From assembly GCA_026461395.1 (NCBI GenBank), contig JAPJNA010000044.1:1-41070 (forward strand): a DNA stretch of 41,070 nt. The letters are read 5' to 3'. The position numbers and the translations under genes were made by a program. The stretch comes from Chthoniobacterales bacterium. Its GTDB lineage: Bacteria > Verrucomicrobiota > Verrucomicrobiia > Chthoniobacterales > UBA6821. The notes under the pieces are model-generated. The model was not told the DNA's origin. It did no database searches and was given only the letters and a program-made list of their open reading frames with translations. Below, piece by piece: positions 15,255-23,839 of this stretch (position 1 is the first letter of the stretch; every line of letters starts with the position of its first letter).

Positions 15255-16763
15255 CTACTCGCCCGATGACGAGGCGCCCCGTATTCCCAGTCTCTCGAGA
15301 CGCTTGCGGAGGGTCGCACGGGTGATGCCGAGAAGCTTGGAAGACTTCACCTGATTGTTATTACTCAACTCCATCGCCCTCCGAGTGAAGTCCTCCTCGA
15401 CCCAGGGAAGCAGTTCCCGGTCTCCATTCTCACGGGTCAGCGCCTCGAAGAGTGAGCGGGCTGCTTCCTCGACTGTGAGGGCTGTTGGGGCTTTTAGGGC
15501 TGTGAGGGCTGTCAGTTCGGTGGGAGCGGTTCCTTGGATTTTTGGAGAGGCAGATAGATCACTGACTTCGGCACTTTTTGTGACTTGGCCGAGGGGCAGG
15601 TCCTTCGGCAAGAGCACATCGCTTGTCGCCAGTACGGAGGCGCGCTGCAGGGTGTTCTGCAACTCACGGACATTGCCGGGCCAGGGGTAGGCCTGCATGA
15701 CCTTGATGGACTCCCCGGAGAGTTGGAGAAGCGGGCGGTGCTGCTTCTGGGCGATGCGGGAGAGGAAATACTCTGCCAGCAAGGGGATGTCCTCCGTACG
15801 AGCGCGGAGAGGAGGCAAATGGATACCGACGACATTGAGACGGTAATAGAGATCCTCGCGGAATTCCTTCTTGGCGATAGCTTCCTCCAGATTCCTGTTT
15901 GTCGCGGCGACGATCCGGACATTGGACTTGAGAGTGGCATTGCCTCCGACCCGCGAAAACTCCCCCTCCTGGAGGACGCGAAGGAGTTTGCTCTGCACAG
16001 CCAGGGGCATCTCGCCGATCTCGTCCAGGAAGAGAGTGCCGCCGTTGCCCTGCTCGAAGCGCCCGACACGCTGGGTAGCGGCGCCGGTGAAGGAACCCTT
16101 CTCATGGCCGAAGAGCTCGCTTTCCAGCAGGTTCTCAGGAATGGCGGCGCAGTTAATCGCGATGAGGGGCTTCTTGTTTCTCTCGCTGTAATTATGAATG
16201 GCGCATGCGACGAGTTCCTTGCCACAACCGCTCTCGCCCGTGACCAGGACGGGAGCATCACTCATGGCCACGCGACCCACCATTTTAAAGACGGACTGCA
16301 TCGCCTCAGACTGGCCGACAATATCGTCGTGGTACTGCTCAACGGTGAGCGCGGGTTTGACAGGTGCAGCCGAGCGAAGCTCCGCGGCAGCCTTCAGGGC
16401 CGTGTCGACCACGACCTTCATGGTGAAGGGGAGAGACTCCTTGCGCAGGAAGTCAAAGGCCCCGAGCTTCATCGACTCGATCACCGCCTGGGTCGTACCG
16501 AAGGCACTCATGATGATCACCATGGCATTCGGGGATTCGGCCCGGATCTTGGCAAGCAGGTCCAGCCCTCCAGCTGGCCTCAGGTGCATCTCCGCGATCA
16601 CCAGATCGGGCTTCTCGAGACAGAAGATCTTGAAGGCGTTTGCGGAATTCGTCTCCGTGATCACGCGGACTCCCGAGGCCTTCAGTTGCTGGCGCGCCCA
16701 GTCGAGGAAGTCCGTCTCGCTATCGACGACCAGCACTGTTTGATCGATCGGTGTACTACTCAT
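15255..16763 (-). CDS. NtrC-type sigma-54 regulator with non-canonical receiver domain
   Basis: Three-part regulator. A receiver-like domain (about 8-125) leads into a sigma-54-activating AAA+ domain (about 147-380) with Walker A GESGCGKE (176-183), the sigma-54 contact loop GSFTGA (223-228) and Walker B TLFLDE (243-248). A C-terminal Fis-type helix-turn-helix includes NNNQVKSSKLLGITRATLRKR. Aligned with NtrC, the phosphoacceptor Asp is Glu58 (LVIAEMHL) and the acidic pair is D14-S15; Ser86 and Lys108 keep the other switch positions. The linker before the HTH domain is Ala/Thr/Leu-rich and repetitive. No histidine kinase gene is adjacent. It sits 5 bases after uppS in the purA-pdxA run. Normal Asp phosphorylation is unlikely; the Glu may mimic the active state or the input may be different. 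Confidence 0.9.
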   Translation of the reverse strand: MSSTPIDQTVLVVDSETDFLDWARQQLKASGVRVITETNSANAFKIFCLEKPDLVIAEMHLRPAGGLDLLAKIRAESPNAMVIIMSAFGTTQAVIESMKLGAFDFLRKESLPFTMKVVVDTALKAAAELRSAAPVKPALTVEQYHDDIVGQSEAMQSVFKMVGRVAMSDAPVLVTGESGCGKELVACAIHNYSERNKKPLIAINCAAIPENLLESELFGHEKGSFTGAATQRVGRFEQGNGGTLFLDEIGEMPLAVQSKLLRVLQEGEFSRVGGNATLKSNVRIVAATNRNLEEAIAKKEFREDLYYRLNVVGIHLPPLRARTEDIPLLAEYFLSRIAQKQHRPLLQLSGESIKVMQAYPWPGNVRELQNTLQRASVLATSDVLLPKDLPLGQVTKSAEVSDLSASPKIQGTAPTELTALTALKAPTALTVEEAARSLFEALTRENGDRELLPWVEEDFTRRAMELSNNNQVKSSKLLGITRATLRKRLERLGIRGASSSGE

Positions 16764-16768
16764 CGGCT

Positions 16769-17518
16769 TTAGGAGGCGTTCGCTGAGTTGGCGGCGTTCT
16801 CAACCGAGGAACCGAAACGCCGTTCCCGGGAGCCATAGTCCACGATGGCCGCATGGAGATCCTCGGCTCCAAAATCAGGCCACAGCTTGCTGGTGACATG
16901 AATCTCCGTGTAGCTGAGCTGCCATAAAAGGAAATTGGAGATCCTCATTTCCCCCGAGGTCCTGATCAGAAGATCGGGATCGGGCATCTCCCGGGTGTAG
17001 AGATGACTGGAGAGTGTTTCCGTGGTGATCTCTCCCGGCTTCAGCTTGCCCTCTACCACTTCTGCGGCGATAGCGCGCACAGCATCCAGGATCTCGTCAC
17101 GGCCACCGTAGTTCAGAGCTAGGGTCAGGGTGAGGCGAGTATTGTGAGCCGTCTCCTCGATGGCCCGTTCCAGTCGCTTCCGGGCGGCTTCCGGCAGATC
17201 AGCTATCCTGCCAATGGCGGCCAGACGCACCCCGTTCTTGTTCATCATGGTGACCTTTTCCGAAAGGAAGCGCTCGAGCAGCAGCATCAGTCCAGCCACC
17301 TCGAGAGCGGGACGCTTCCAGTTCTCCGTTGAGAAAGCATAGAGCGTCAGGTACTCCACCCCTTCGTGAATGCAGGCCTCGCAGATCGTTTCGACATTGA
17401 GGGCGCCCTGCTCGTGCCCCTTGAGGCGGGGCCAGCCCCTCTCCTTAGCCCACCGGCCGTTGCCATCCATGATGATGGCGGTGTGACGCGGCACCTTGGA
17501 TGGGGAGACGATACTCAC
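16769..17518 (-). CDS. uppS: isoprenyl transferase (undecaprenyl diphosphate synthase)
   Basis: Condenses isopentenyl diphosphate onto farnesyl diphosphate to make the C55 carrier lipid for peptidoglycan and O-antigen. The GTG at 17518 gives 249 residues, the usual size, and places IIMDGNGRWAKERG with its catalytic Asp at residue 18. LTLYAFSTENWKRP and the C-terminal signature DPDLLIRTSGEMRISNFLLW are intact. The frame is open for another 90 bases into purA, but that extension is not family-like. It begins 28 bases after the purA stop and ends 5 bases before the regulator gene. Confidence 0.95.
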   Translation of the reverse strand: MSIVSPSKVPRHTAIIMDGNGRWAKERGWPRLKGHEQGALNVETICEACIHEGVEYLTLYAFSTENWKRPALEVAGLMLLLERFLSEKVTMMNKNGVRLAAIGRIADLPEAARKRLERAIEETAHNTRLTLTLALNYGGRDEILDAVRAIAAEVVEGKLKPGEITTETLSSHLYTREMPDPDLLIRTSGEMRISNFLLWQLSYTEIHVTSKLWPDFGAEDLHAAIVDYGSRERRFGSSVENAANSANAS

Positions 17519-17546
17519 AGCAAGGAATCCGGGTCGGAGCGATTCC

Positions 17547-18946
<1,400 letters not shown>

Positions 18947-19045
18947 TTAGAACTTCACCCCGGCGGACCAGAAGATGTTCTGGCTGACCAGATCGCTATT
19001 TCCCGCCGCGGCGTTATAGAAGAAGGAGGTATAATCACTTCTTGT
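18947..19045 (-). pseudogene. 3' remnant of an outer-membrane beta-barrel protein gene
   Basis: The minus strand encodes 32 residues, including SDYTSFFYNAAAGNSDLVSQ and ending NIFWSAGVKF-stop. Alternating hydrophobic residues and a terminal Phe are typical of the last strand of a beta-barrel outer-membrane protein. An in-frame stop lies immediately upstream (19046-19048) and no start is available, so only the 3' end survives. A second, shorter piece with the same ending is at 20555-20581. Confidence 0.65.
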
Positions 19046-19084
19046 TTAACTCCACGGTCATAGCTAAAGCCCAGGAATCAGGGC

Positions 19085-19142
19085 ATAATCGGGTAATTAT
19101 TCCGGTATTCAAACCGGTATAATCGGGCATATATTCCGGTGT
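19085..19142 (+). promoter_or_regulatory. repeated operator-like boxes and promoter of fic
   Basis: Two direct repeats 34 bases apart, ATAATCGGG..AT.ATTCCGGT at 19085-19107 and 19119-19142, end next to the fic start codon at 19144. Between them CCGGT-ATTCAA-ACCGG forms an inverted repeat. A TATAAT box at 19118-19123 overlaps the second repeat, so a bound protein would block the promoter. The C-terminal winged helix of the Fic protein itself is a candidate binder (inference). Confidence 0.6.
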
Positions 19143-19143
19143 C

Positions 19144-20190
19144 ATGAAAACAGATTCGATTCTCATCACTCCAGAACTGCTCTCTTTACTCTCGGAAATC
19201 GACGAGTTCAAGGGAGCCTGGCGCTTGCTGGGAACTCTTGCGCCAGAACGGCTTAACGCACTACGGCGCGTGGCAACAATCGAGAGTATCGGCTCATCAA
19301 CGCGCATCGAGGGGAGCAAACTGACCGACCGTGAAGTGGAGCAATTACTCTCCAAGCTGGAGATCAAGAAATTCGACGGCCGCGATGAACAGGAAGTCGC
19401 CGGATATGCCGAAGTCATGGAGACCGTCTTCCATGCCTTTGCCGATATCCCGATCACTGACAATCATCTCAAGCAGCTGCACCGCGACCTTCTACGCTAC
19501 AGTACCAAGGACGAGCGTCATCGAGGAGAGTATAAGAGCCTGCCCAATAATGTTGGTGCGTTTGATGAATCAGGGAAGATGATCGGCATCGTCTTTGAAA
19601 CGGCCTCGCCGTTTGACACACCACGCCGCGTGGCCGAGTTGCTGACGTGGCTCAAGGATACCCGGGAACTTGGCCGGATGCATCCCCTGCTGATCGTTGC
19701 CATATTCATCGTGATCTTCCTGGAAGTCCATCCCTTCCAAGACGGGAACGGCCGCTTGAGCAGAATTCTCACCACCCTGCTGTTGTTGCAGGCTGGTTAT
19801 GTCTATGTCCCTTACAGCTCTCTGGAGAGCGTCATCGAGAATAGCAAGGAGGACTACTATCTAGCCCTGCGCCAGACGCAAACCACCATCCATAACGAGG
19901 CTCCAAACTGGCAGCCGTGGCTGATGTTCTTCATGCGCGCCTTACAGCAGCAGAAGCGCCACTTGGCACTCAAAGTCGAGCGGGAGAAGAACGCACTCTC
20001 CGTCCTCTCGGAGCTGGCCATCAAGATAATGGACTACGTGCGTGCCCATGGCCGGGTGGCGACACGCGACATGGTCCGGGAGACAGGCGCCAGTCCCAAT
20101 ACCTTGAAAGCAACGTTCAGCAATCTCGTCGAAAAGAGGCTCTTGATCCGCCATGGCGGAGGAAGGTCAACATGGTACAGCCTGTCATGA
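19144..20190 (+). CDS. Fic-domain protein (probable AMP transferase) with winged-helix C-terminus
   Basis: Fic proteins transfer AMP, or another phosphate-containing group, from a nucleotide to target proteins. The 348-residue protein has the complete active-site motif HPFQDGNGR (196-204). An N-terminal inhibitory motif SSTRIEG (S52...E56-G57) marks it as a self-inhibited class II Fic protein. The region between has the Fic_N-type layout (NHLKQLHRDLL, RGEYKS). The C-terminal 75 residues form a winged-helix-like domain (RVATRDMVRETGASPNTLKA). It needs no separate antitoxin. It lies alone between two outer-membrane-protein remnants in a patch that also holds a toxin-antitoxin pair, which suggests acquisition by transfer. 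Confidence 0.93.
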   Translation: MKTDSILITPELLSLLSEIDEFKGAWRLLGTLAPERLNALRRVATIESIGSSTRIEGSKLTDREVEQLLSKLEIKKFDGRDEQEVAGYAEVMETVFHAFADIPITDNHLKQLHRDLLRYSTKDERHRGEYKSLPNNVGAFDESGKMIGIVFETASPFDTPRRVAELLTWLKDTRELGRMHPLLIVAIFIVIFLEVHPFQDGNGRLSRILTTLLLLQAGYVYVPYSSLESVIENSKEDYYLALRQTQTTIHNEAPNWQPWLMFFMRALQQQKRHLALKVEREKNALSVLSELAIKIMDYVRAHGRVATRDMVRETGASPNTLKATFSNLVEKRLLIRHGGGRSTWYSLS

Positions 20191-20384
20191 CCAAACTCTA
20201 TTTTTACGACAATTTTGTGTGGTAGATACCCAACAGAGAAAGCGGTATACTGCCTTCCATGACCAATCCCGTTTGACCCCTCCGTTTAGCCCCCCCTCAC
20301 CTATTTATGAGAATATATGGGGAAACTTGAGATTAAAGGTAACCAGCCGCAGAAGCTTGTAGAATCTAACTCTAGAGGCGATAA

Positions 20385-20414
20385 GGGCGCTCTATCCAGT
20401 TGAGCTACGGGTGC
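20385..20414 (-). pseudogene. 5' fragment of a tRNA gene
   Basis: The minus strand reads GCACCCG-TA-GCTC-AACTGGATA-GAGC-G, a perfect tRNA acceptor 5' strand plus D-arm. No anticodon stem, T-arm or matching CGGGTGC 3' acceptor strand follows, so the gene is truncated. The amino acid cannot be assigned. Confidence 0.6.
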
Positions 20415-20554
20415 CAAATAGAATAAGTTTGAGGGTAAGTAACCACCGGGTCATTCCCGTTTGGGGAATCCTAGTACCAGATCCAAGATGTTGGCAGTTG
20501 TTCTGTAATGGTAGGATCAGCAAGTGATTGCCCTGAAAGCCTATCTCCTACTCA

Positions 20555-20581
20555 TCAGAACTTCACCCCGGCGGACAAGAA
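20555..20581 (-). pseudogene. second 3' remnant of an outer-membrane protein gene
   Basis: The minus strand encodes FLSAGVKF-stop. About 27 bases match the end of the remnant at 18947 with one mismatch inside the shared block, and the stop is TGA instead of TAA. Upstream codons do not continue the similarity. It is therefore the end of a paralogue or of a rearranged copy. Confidence 0.5.
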
Positions 20582-20654
20582 GACTGCATGGATGGGAGGA
20601 GCCATGAAGCGGGGGAGGTTGACGATCAAATAGGAGAGTGGTACCAGTCTCTGC

Positions 20655-20864
20655 ATGAGCATTACTGAGATCGAAAGCATGACTGTGACGGAGCGTCTGC
20701 AAGCGATCGAAATGCTCTGGGCCTCGGTTTCCCGAACGAAATCAGAGGTCCCGTCCCCCCCGTGGCATAGCAATGTGCTCAATGCGCGGCGTGAGAAGGT
20801 GGAAGCTGGCCATGGAACCTTCTTGCCTCTATCGGAACTTCGCGATCGCCTCAGGACATCCTGA
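20655..20864 (+). CDS. putative antitoxin, addiction-module component (Unstab_antitox-like)
   Basis: A 69-residue acidic/helical protein. The pattern MTVTERLQAIEMLWASV, then PSPPWHSNVLNARREKVEAG, then a closing PLSELRDRLR is that of the small antitoxins annotated as addiction-module component (TIGR02574 type). These neutralise a ParE/RelE-like toxin encoded just downstream. The toxin gene starts 2 bases after this stop. The ATG at 20679 (MTVTER) is an alternative start. Confidence 0.75.
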   Translation: MSITEIESMTVTERLQAIEMLWASVSRTKSEVPSPPWHSNVLNARREKVEAGHGTFLPLSELRDRLRTS

Positions 20865-20866
20865 TC

Positions 20867-21166
20867 GTGAGACCTGTCGTCGTCCTCGCCGAGGCCGCTG
20901 AAGATATCGAAGCATCAAGAGAGTTCTACGATTCAGTCGAAGTTGGTTTAGGTAATTACTTCGCTGACTCGATTATCACAGATCTGGAGAGTCTTGCTCT
21001 CTTTCATGGGGTCCATGCCAAACACTTTAGATTTCACAGGATGCTCGCAAGCCGTTTCCCCTTCGGGATCTATTACGAAGATTCCAATGAAGAGACCCGC
21101 ATCTTCGGCGTTCTGGATCTCCGCGGGGATCCATCACGGATAAGGACTGCGTTGTCCGGACGTTAA
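20867..21166 (+). CDS. ParE/RelE-family toxin
   Basis: A 99-residue protein starting at GTG 20867. It shows the RelE/ParE fold pattern: an N-terminal strand (VVVLAEAAEDIEASREFYD), a central helix (GLGNYFADSIITDLESL), then strands FRFHRMLASRFPFGIYYE and IFGVLDLRGDPSRIRTAL. The partner antitoxin lies directly upstream. Toxins of this superfamily act on DNA gyrase (ParE) or ribosome-bound mRNA (RelE); the ending with LDLRGDP and the antitoxin type resemble the ParE-like branch, but the target cannot be decided here. Confidence 0.8.
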   Translation: MRPVVVLAEAAEDIEASREFYDSVEVGLGNYFADSIITDLESLALFHGVHAKHFRFHRMLASRFPFGIYYEDSNEETRIFGVLDLRGDPSRIRTALSGR

Positions 21167-21174
21167 AGCTACCC

Positions 21175-21594
21175 ATGGCACAGACACATCGACACTGGCT
21201 CGTCAAATCGGAACCCTCGGCCTACGCATGGGCCGACCTCGTGCGCGACAAGAAGACTGCATGGACCGGCGTTCGCAATTTCCAAGCCCGTAATAATCTG
21301 CGCGCCATGAAGAAGGATGACCTCGTTCTTTTCTACCAGAGCGTGACCGATCCCTCGGTGATGGGGATCTCCAAAGTGGTGAAGGAGGCTTACGCCGATG
21401 CCACCGCGTCGGAGGGTGATTGGAGCTGCGTCGATCTGGCCGCCGTGAAGGCACTCCCCGCTCCTGTGACGCTCAAGGAAATCAAGGAGGATCCCTCCCT
21501 CGCAGAGATCTCACTCATCAAGCAGTCCCGACTCAGCGTGATGCCTGTAAAGCCTGAGGAGTATGCAAGGATCCTGGAAATGGGCGGCTTATAG
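21175..21594 (+). CDS. EVE-domain protein
   Basis: A 139-residue single-domain protein of the EVE (PUA-like) family, starting with the typical HWLVKSEPSAYAWADL. It continues with TAWTGVRNFQARNNLRAM, DLVLFYQSVTDPSVMGISKV and the closing LSVMPVKPEEYARILEMGG. EVE domains bind modified nucleobases in RNA or DNA. Stand-alone bacterial versions are widespread and mostly uncharacterised. It starts 8 bases after the toxin stop, so read-through from the toxin-antitoxin operon is likely. Family call is strong; its ligand is unknown. Confidence 0.9.
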   Translation: MAQTHRHWLVKSEPSAYAWADLVRDKKTAWTGVRNFQARNNLRAMKKDDLVLFYQSVTDPSVMGISKVVKEAYADATASEGDWSCVDLAAVKALPAPVTLKEIKEDPSLAEISLIKQSRLSVMPVKPEEYARILEMGGL

Positions 21595-21613
21595 GAAGCG
21601 CTTGTAGGAAACT

Positions 21614-21627
21614 TAAGGAATTCCTTA
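21614..21627. repeat. 14-bp perfect palindrome TAAGGAATTCCTTA
   Basis: Lies 20 bases after the EVE-gene stop. No T-run follows, so it could be a protein-binding site or a weak RNA hairpin. Confidence 0.35.
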
Positions 21628-21646
21628 GAGCGGGTTTAGGGGAGCA

Positions 21647-21684
21647 TTGGCCACAAAAAGCACAAGAGGCACAAGAGGCACACG
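21647..21684 (-). repeat. dispersed repeat B
   Basis: Reads ttggccacaaaaagcacaag followed by aggcacaagaggcacacg, a short tandem of GCACAAGAG units, inverse to the copy at 3769-3801. Confidence 0.65.
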
Positions 21685-21773
21685 GGAAAAGAGGGTGCTT
21701 CCACTTCCGCTGTCGATGCTTTGCCCAGCAATTCCAAACAGCTAGGAGCTGAAAAGAACATCCTGTCTTCATA

Positions 21774-21799
21774 ATCTCTCTGCGCCTCTGCGGGAAAAT
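21774..21799 (+). repeat. dispersed repeat A
   Basis: Reads atctctctgcgcctctgcgg followed by gaaaat. It lies between the convergent EVE and pilus-ATPase genes. Confidence 0.7.
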
Positions 21800-21843
21800 A
21801 TGCAGTCTGTTTAGCGAACTCTGCGCGAGTTTTATCGGATGCC

Positions 21844-23649
21844 CTACTCGTCGAGCACGGCTAGATCGCTTGCGGTAACCCGAAGGACCTCCTCCAGTGA
21901 GGTCAGTCCCATGGAGGCTTTGCGCCATCCATCCTTTCTCAGGGGGATCATTCCGTCGTTGACTGCCTGCTCGGCAAGTTCGTTGCCCGTGGCCCGTCTC
22001 TGAAGCAGTTCCTGCAAGGCATGGGTTACAAGACAGATCTCCATGATGGCAAGCCGGCCGGCATAGCCGCTCTGCCTGCAAGACTGGCATCCCACAGGCT
22101 GCCGCAGACCTCCCGCCAACTCCTTCGGAAAACCAATACCCTCAAGTTCTGTGCTGGATATCTCCGAGGGCTTGGAGCATTTCGGGCAGAGTTTCCTGAC
22201 AAGGCGCTGCGCCAAGAACGCACGGACGGAAGAGCCCACAAGGAATGGCTCTACTCCCATGTCAATGAGTCGGGTGATGCCGCCGACAGCATCGTTCGTA
22301 TGGAGCGTACTGAAGACCAGGTGACCAGTCTGTGCGGCACGAATGGCGATCTCGACCGTCTCCCGGTCGCGCATCTCACCGATCATCACGACATTCGGGT
22401 CACCGCGGAGAATGCTTCGTAGGGCGTTGGCAAAGGTCAGGTCGATCTCCGGCTTCACCGCGATCTGAATGACCCCGTCGATCTTGTGCTCCACAGGATC
22501 CTCGATCGTAATGATCCGGCGTTCTTTCACATTGAGAGCGCTGAGGAATGTGTAGAGCGAGGTACTCTTGCCACAACCGGTGGGGCCTGTCACCAGGACA
22601 ATGCCGTTCGGCATCGCGATCAATGAGCGGATGATCTTCTCGACGCCCTCCTCCAGACCGAGGCGCTTGAAATCGAACTGCTCGGCGCCCAGCAAACGGA
22701 GGCTGACATTCTCCCCGTGCACACAGGGGATCGTCGCGACACGTACGTCGATAGGACGCCCCTTGTGCTCGAGTGCGATACGCCCATCCTGCGGCAATCG
22801 CCGCTCGGCAATGTCCAGTGAAGCCATGATTTTCAGACGCGAGGTCACGGAATCCTGAAGGACCCGGATATTCGGCGGAACGGGGGCCTCGTGCAGCACA
22901 CCGTCGATGCGGTAGCGGATGCGGAGATCGTGGCCGAGTGGCTCGAAGTGAATATCGGTGGCCCCCTGCTGGAGTCCCTCGCGCAGAATCTGATTCACGA
23001 ACTTCATGACCGAGGCCTCGGGATCCTCGCCGTCTAGGACATTGACCTCCTCTTTCTCAACAAAGGCCTCCTCGTCCCGTCCCTCCAGCAGTTCCTCGAA
23101 GGTCTCGGCACCGACGCCATAGGCAGCCTTCACAGCTTCGGTCAGTCGGCGGCGCGTCGTCATCACAAGATGGACAACACCCGGGTGATGATGGGTGACT
23201 GCCTGCCAGGCGGCATGGTCGAAGGGATCCCAGATCAGGAGACTCAGTTCATCTGAGGAAGATGTCGTTTCTTCCTCCGGCGGATTAATCTCATTGCCTT
23301 GTTCCCGGGGCTGCTCAGGCAAGATCTGAAAACCCAGGGCAAGTCTTGCGGGAAACGAGGAACGGACATTCTCGGCCGGAGTCACCTGATCCTCTTCCCT
23401 CCACTCCATACCGAGGAGAGAGGCCAACTCCTTCATGAAATCGTTTTCGGGGACAGTACCCGTGGCGATGACCGCAGCGACCTGGGACTGCTGCGAAAAA
23501 GCCGCGCGAGCAAGGGCCTCCCTCACGACATCCAGATCAGCACAGCCGGCTTTTTCCGCGCCAGAGAGCAGCAGATCGGCCAAACCCTGACTCATTGCTG
23601 GGGCAGGTTTTTGGAGCGTAGTGTTAGACACGGGGTAACTATCCCTCAT
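21844..23649 (-). CDS. type II secretion/type IV pilus assembly ATPase (GspE/PilB family)
   Basis: Cytoplasmic hexameric ATPase that powers pilus or pseudopilus assembly. The N-terminal GspE/MshE-like domain (about 20-180) is followed by the motor: Walker A GPTGCGKST (355-363), the Asp box (IITIEDPVEHKIDGVIQ), Walker B region (NVVMIGEMRDRETVEIA) and His box (TGHLVFSTLHTNDAVGG). A zinc tetracysteine is present (CPKC ... CQSC) before SGYAGRLAIME. The length of 601 residues is normal. An internal ATG at 23595 is an alternative start. No other secretion or pilus genes are adjacent, so PilB and GspE cannot be distinguished. Confidence 0.93.
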   Translation of the reverse strand: MRDSYPVSNTTLQKPAPAMSQGLADLLLSGAEKAGCADLDVVREALARAAFSQQSQVAAVIATGTVPENDFMKELASLLGMEWREEDQVTPAENVRSSFPARLALGFQILPEQPREQGNEINPPEEETTSSSDELSLLIWDPFDHAAWQAVTHHHPGVVHLVMTTRRRLTEAVKAAYGVGAETFEELLEGRDEEAFVEKEEVNVLDGEDPEASVMKFVNQILREGLQQGATDIHFEPLGHDLRIRYRIDGVLHEAPVPPNIRVLQDSVTSRLKIMASLDIAERRLPQDGRIALEHKGRPIDVRVATIPCVHGENVSLRLLGAEQFDFKRLGLEEGVEKIIRSLIAMPNGIVLVTGPTGCGKSTSLYTFLSALNVKERRIITIEDPVEHKIDGVIQIAVKPEIDLTFANALRSILRGDPNVVMIGEMRDRETVEIAIRAAQTGHLVFSTLHTNDAVGGITRLIDMGVEPFLVGSSVRAFLAQRLVRKLCPKCSKPSEISSTELEGIGFPKELAGGLRQPVGCQSCRQSGYAGRLAIMEICLVTHALQELLQRRATGNELAEQAVNDGMIPLRKDGWRKASMGLTSLEEVLRVTASDLAVLDE

Positions 23650-23678
23650 CGGGAAACGGTCGCAAGATCGTATTAACG

Positions 23679-23836
23679 CGAACTCCGAAGATGACAGTGA
23701 TGAGTTGGCATAAGATACTGGCCGATAGGAGTTGCGAAGATTCCAAGGGCGTATCGATTGATACAGGCGAGGATCGATAAGACTTCTTTGCAGTCAGTAG
23801 ATTACGTCAGATCGCTCTGCTCAACTTCGGAGTTCG
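23679..23836. repeat. 158-bp unit bounded by 12-bp perfect inverted repeats
   Basis: CGAACTCCGAAG at 23679-23690 and its exact reverse complement at 23825-23836 enclose 134 bases without a credible gene; a TTAA lies a few bases outside the left arm and TTTAA outside the right. It fills most of the spacer between the MgtE-like gene and the pilus ATPase gene, just upstream of the latter. It may be a small MITE or a regulatory structure. Confidence 0.5.
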
Positions 23837-23839
23837 GGT

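Larger units (their letters stand above)
20191..20654. other. spacer with tRNA and outer-membrane-protein fragments
   Basis: About 460 bases without an intact gene. It contains the 5' tRNA fragment (20385-20414), an ATTCCC/GGGAAT hairpin at about 20452-20468, and the second outer-membrane-protein 3' remnant. It looks like a recombination scar. Confidence 0.5.

Noticed and set aside
15585-16772. Open frame of about 395 codons opposite the sigma-54 regulator gene
   Set aside because: It mirrors a fully conserved regulator on the other strand and shows no family signature.
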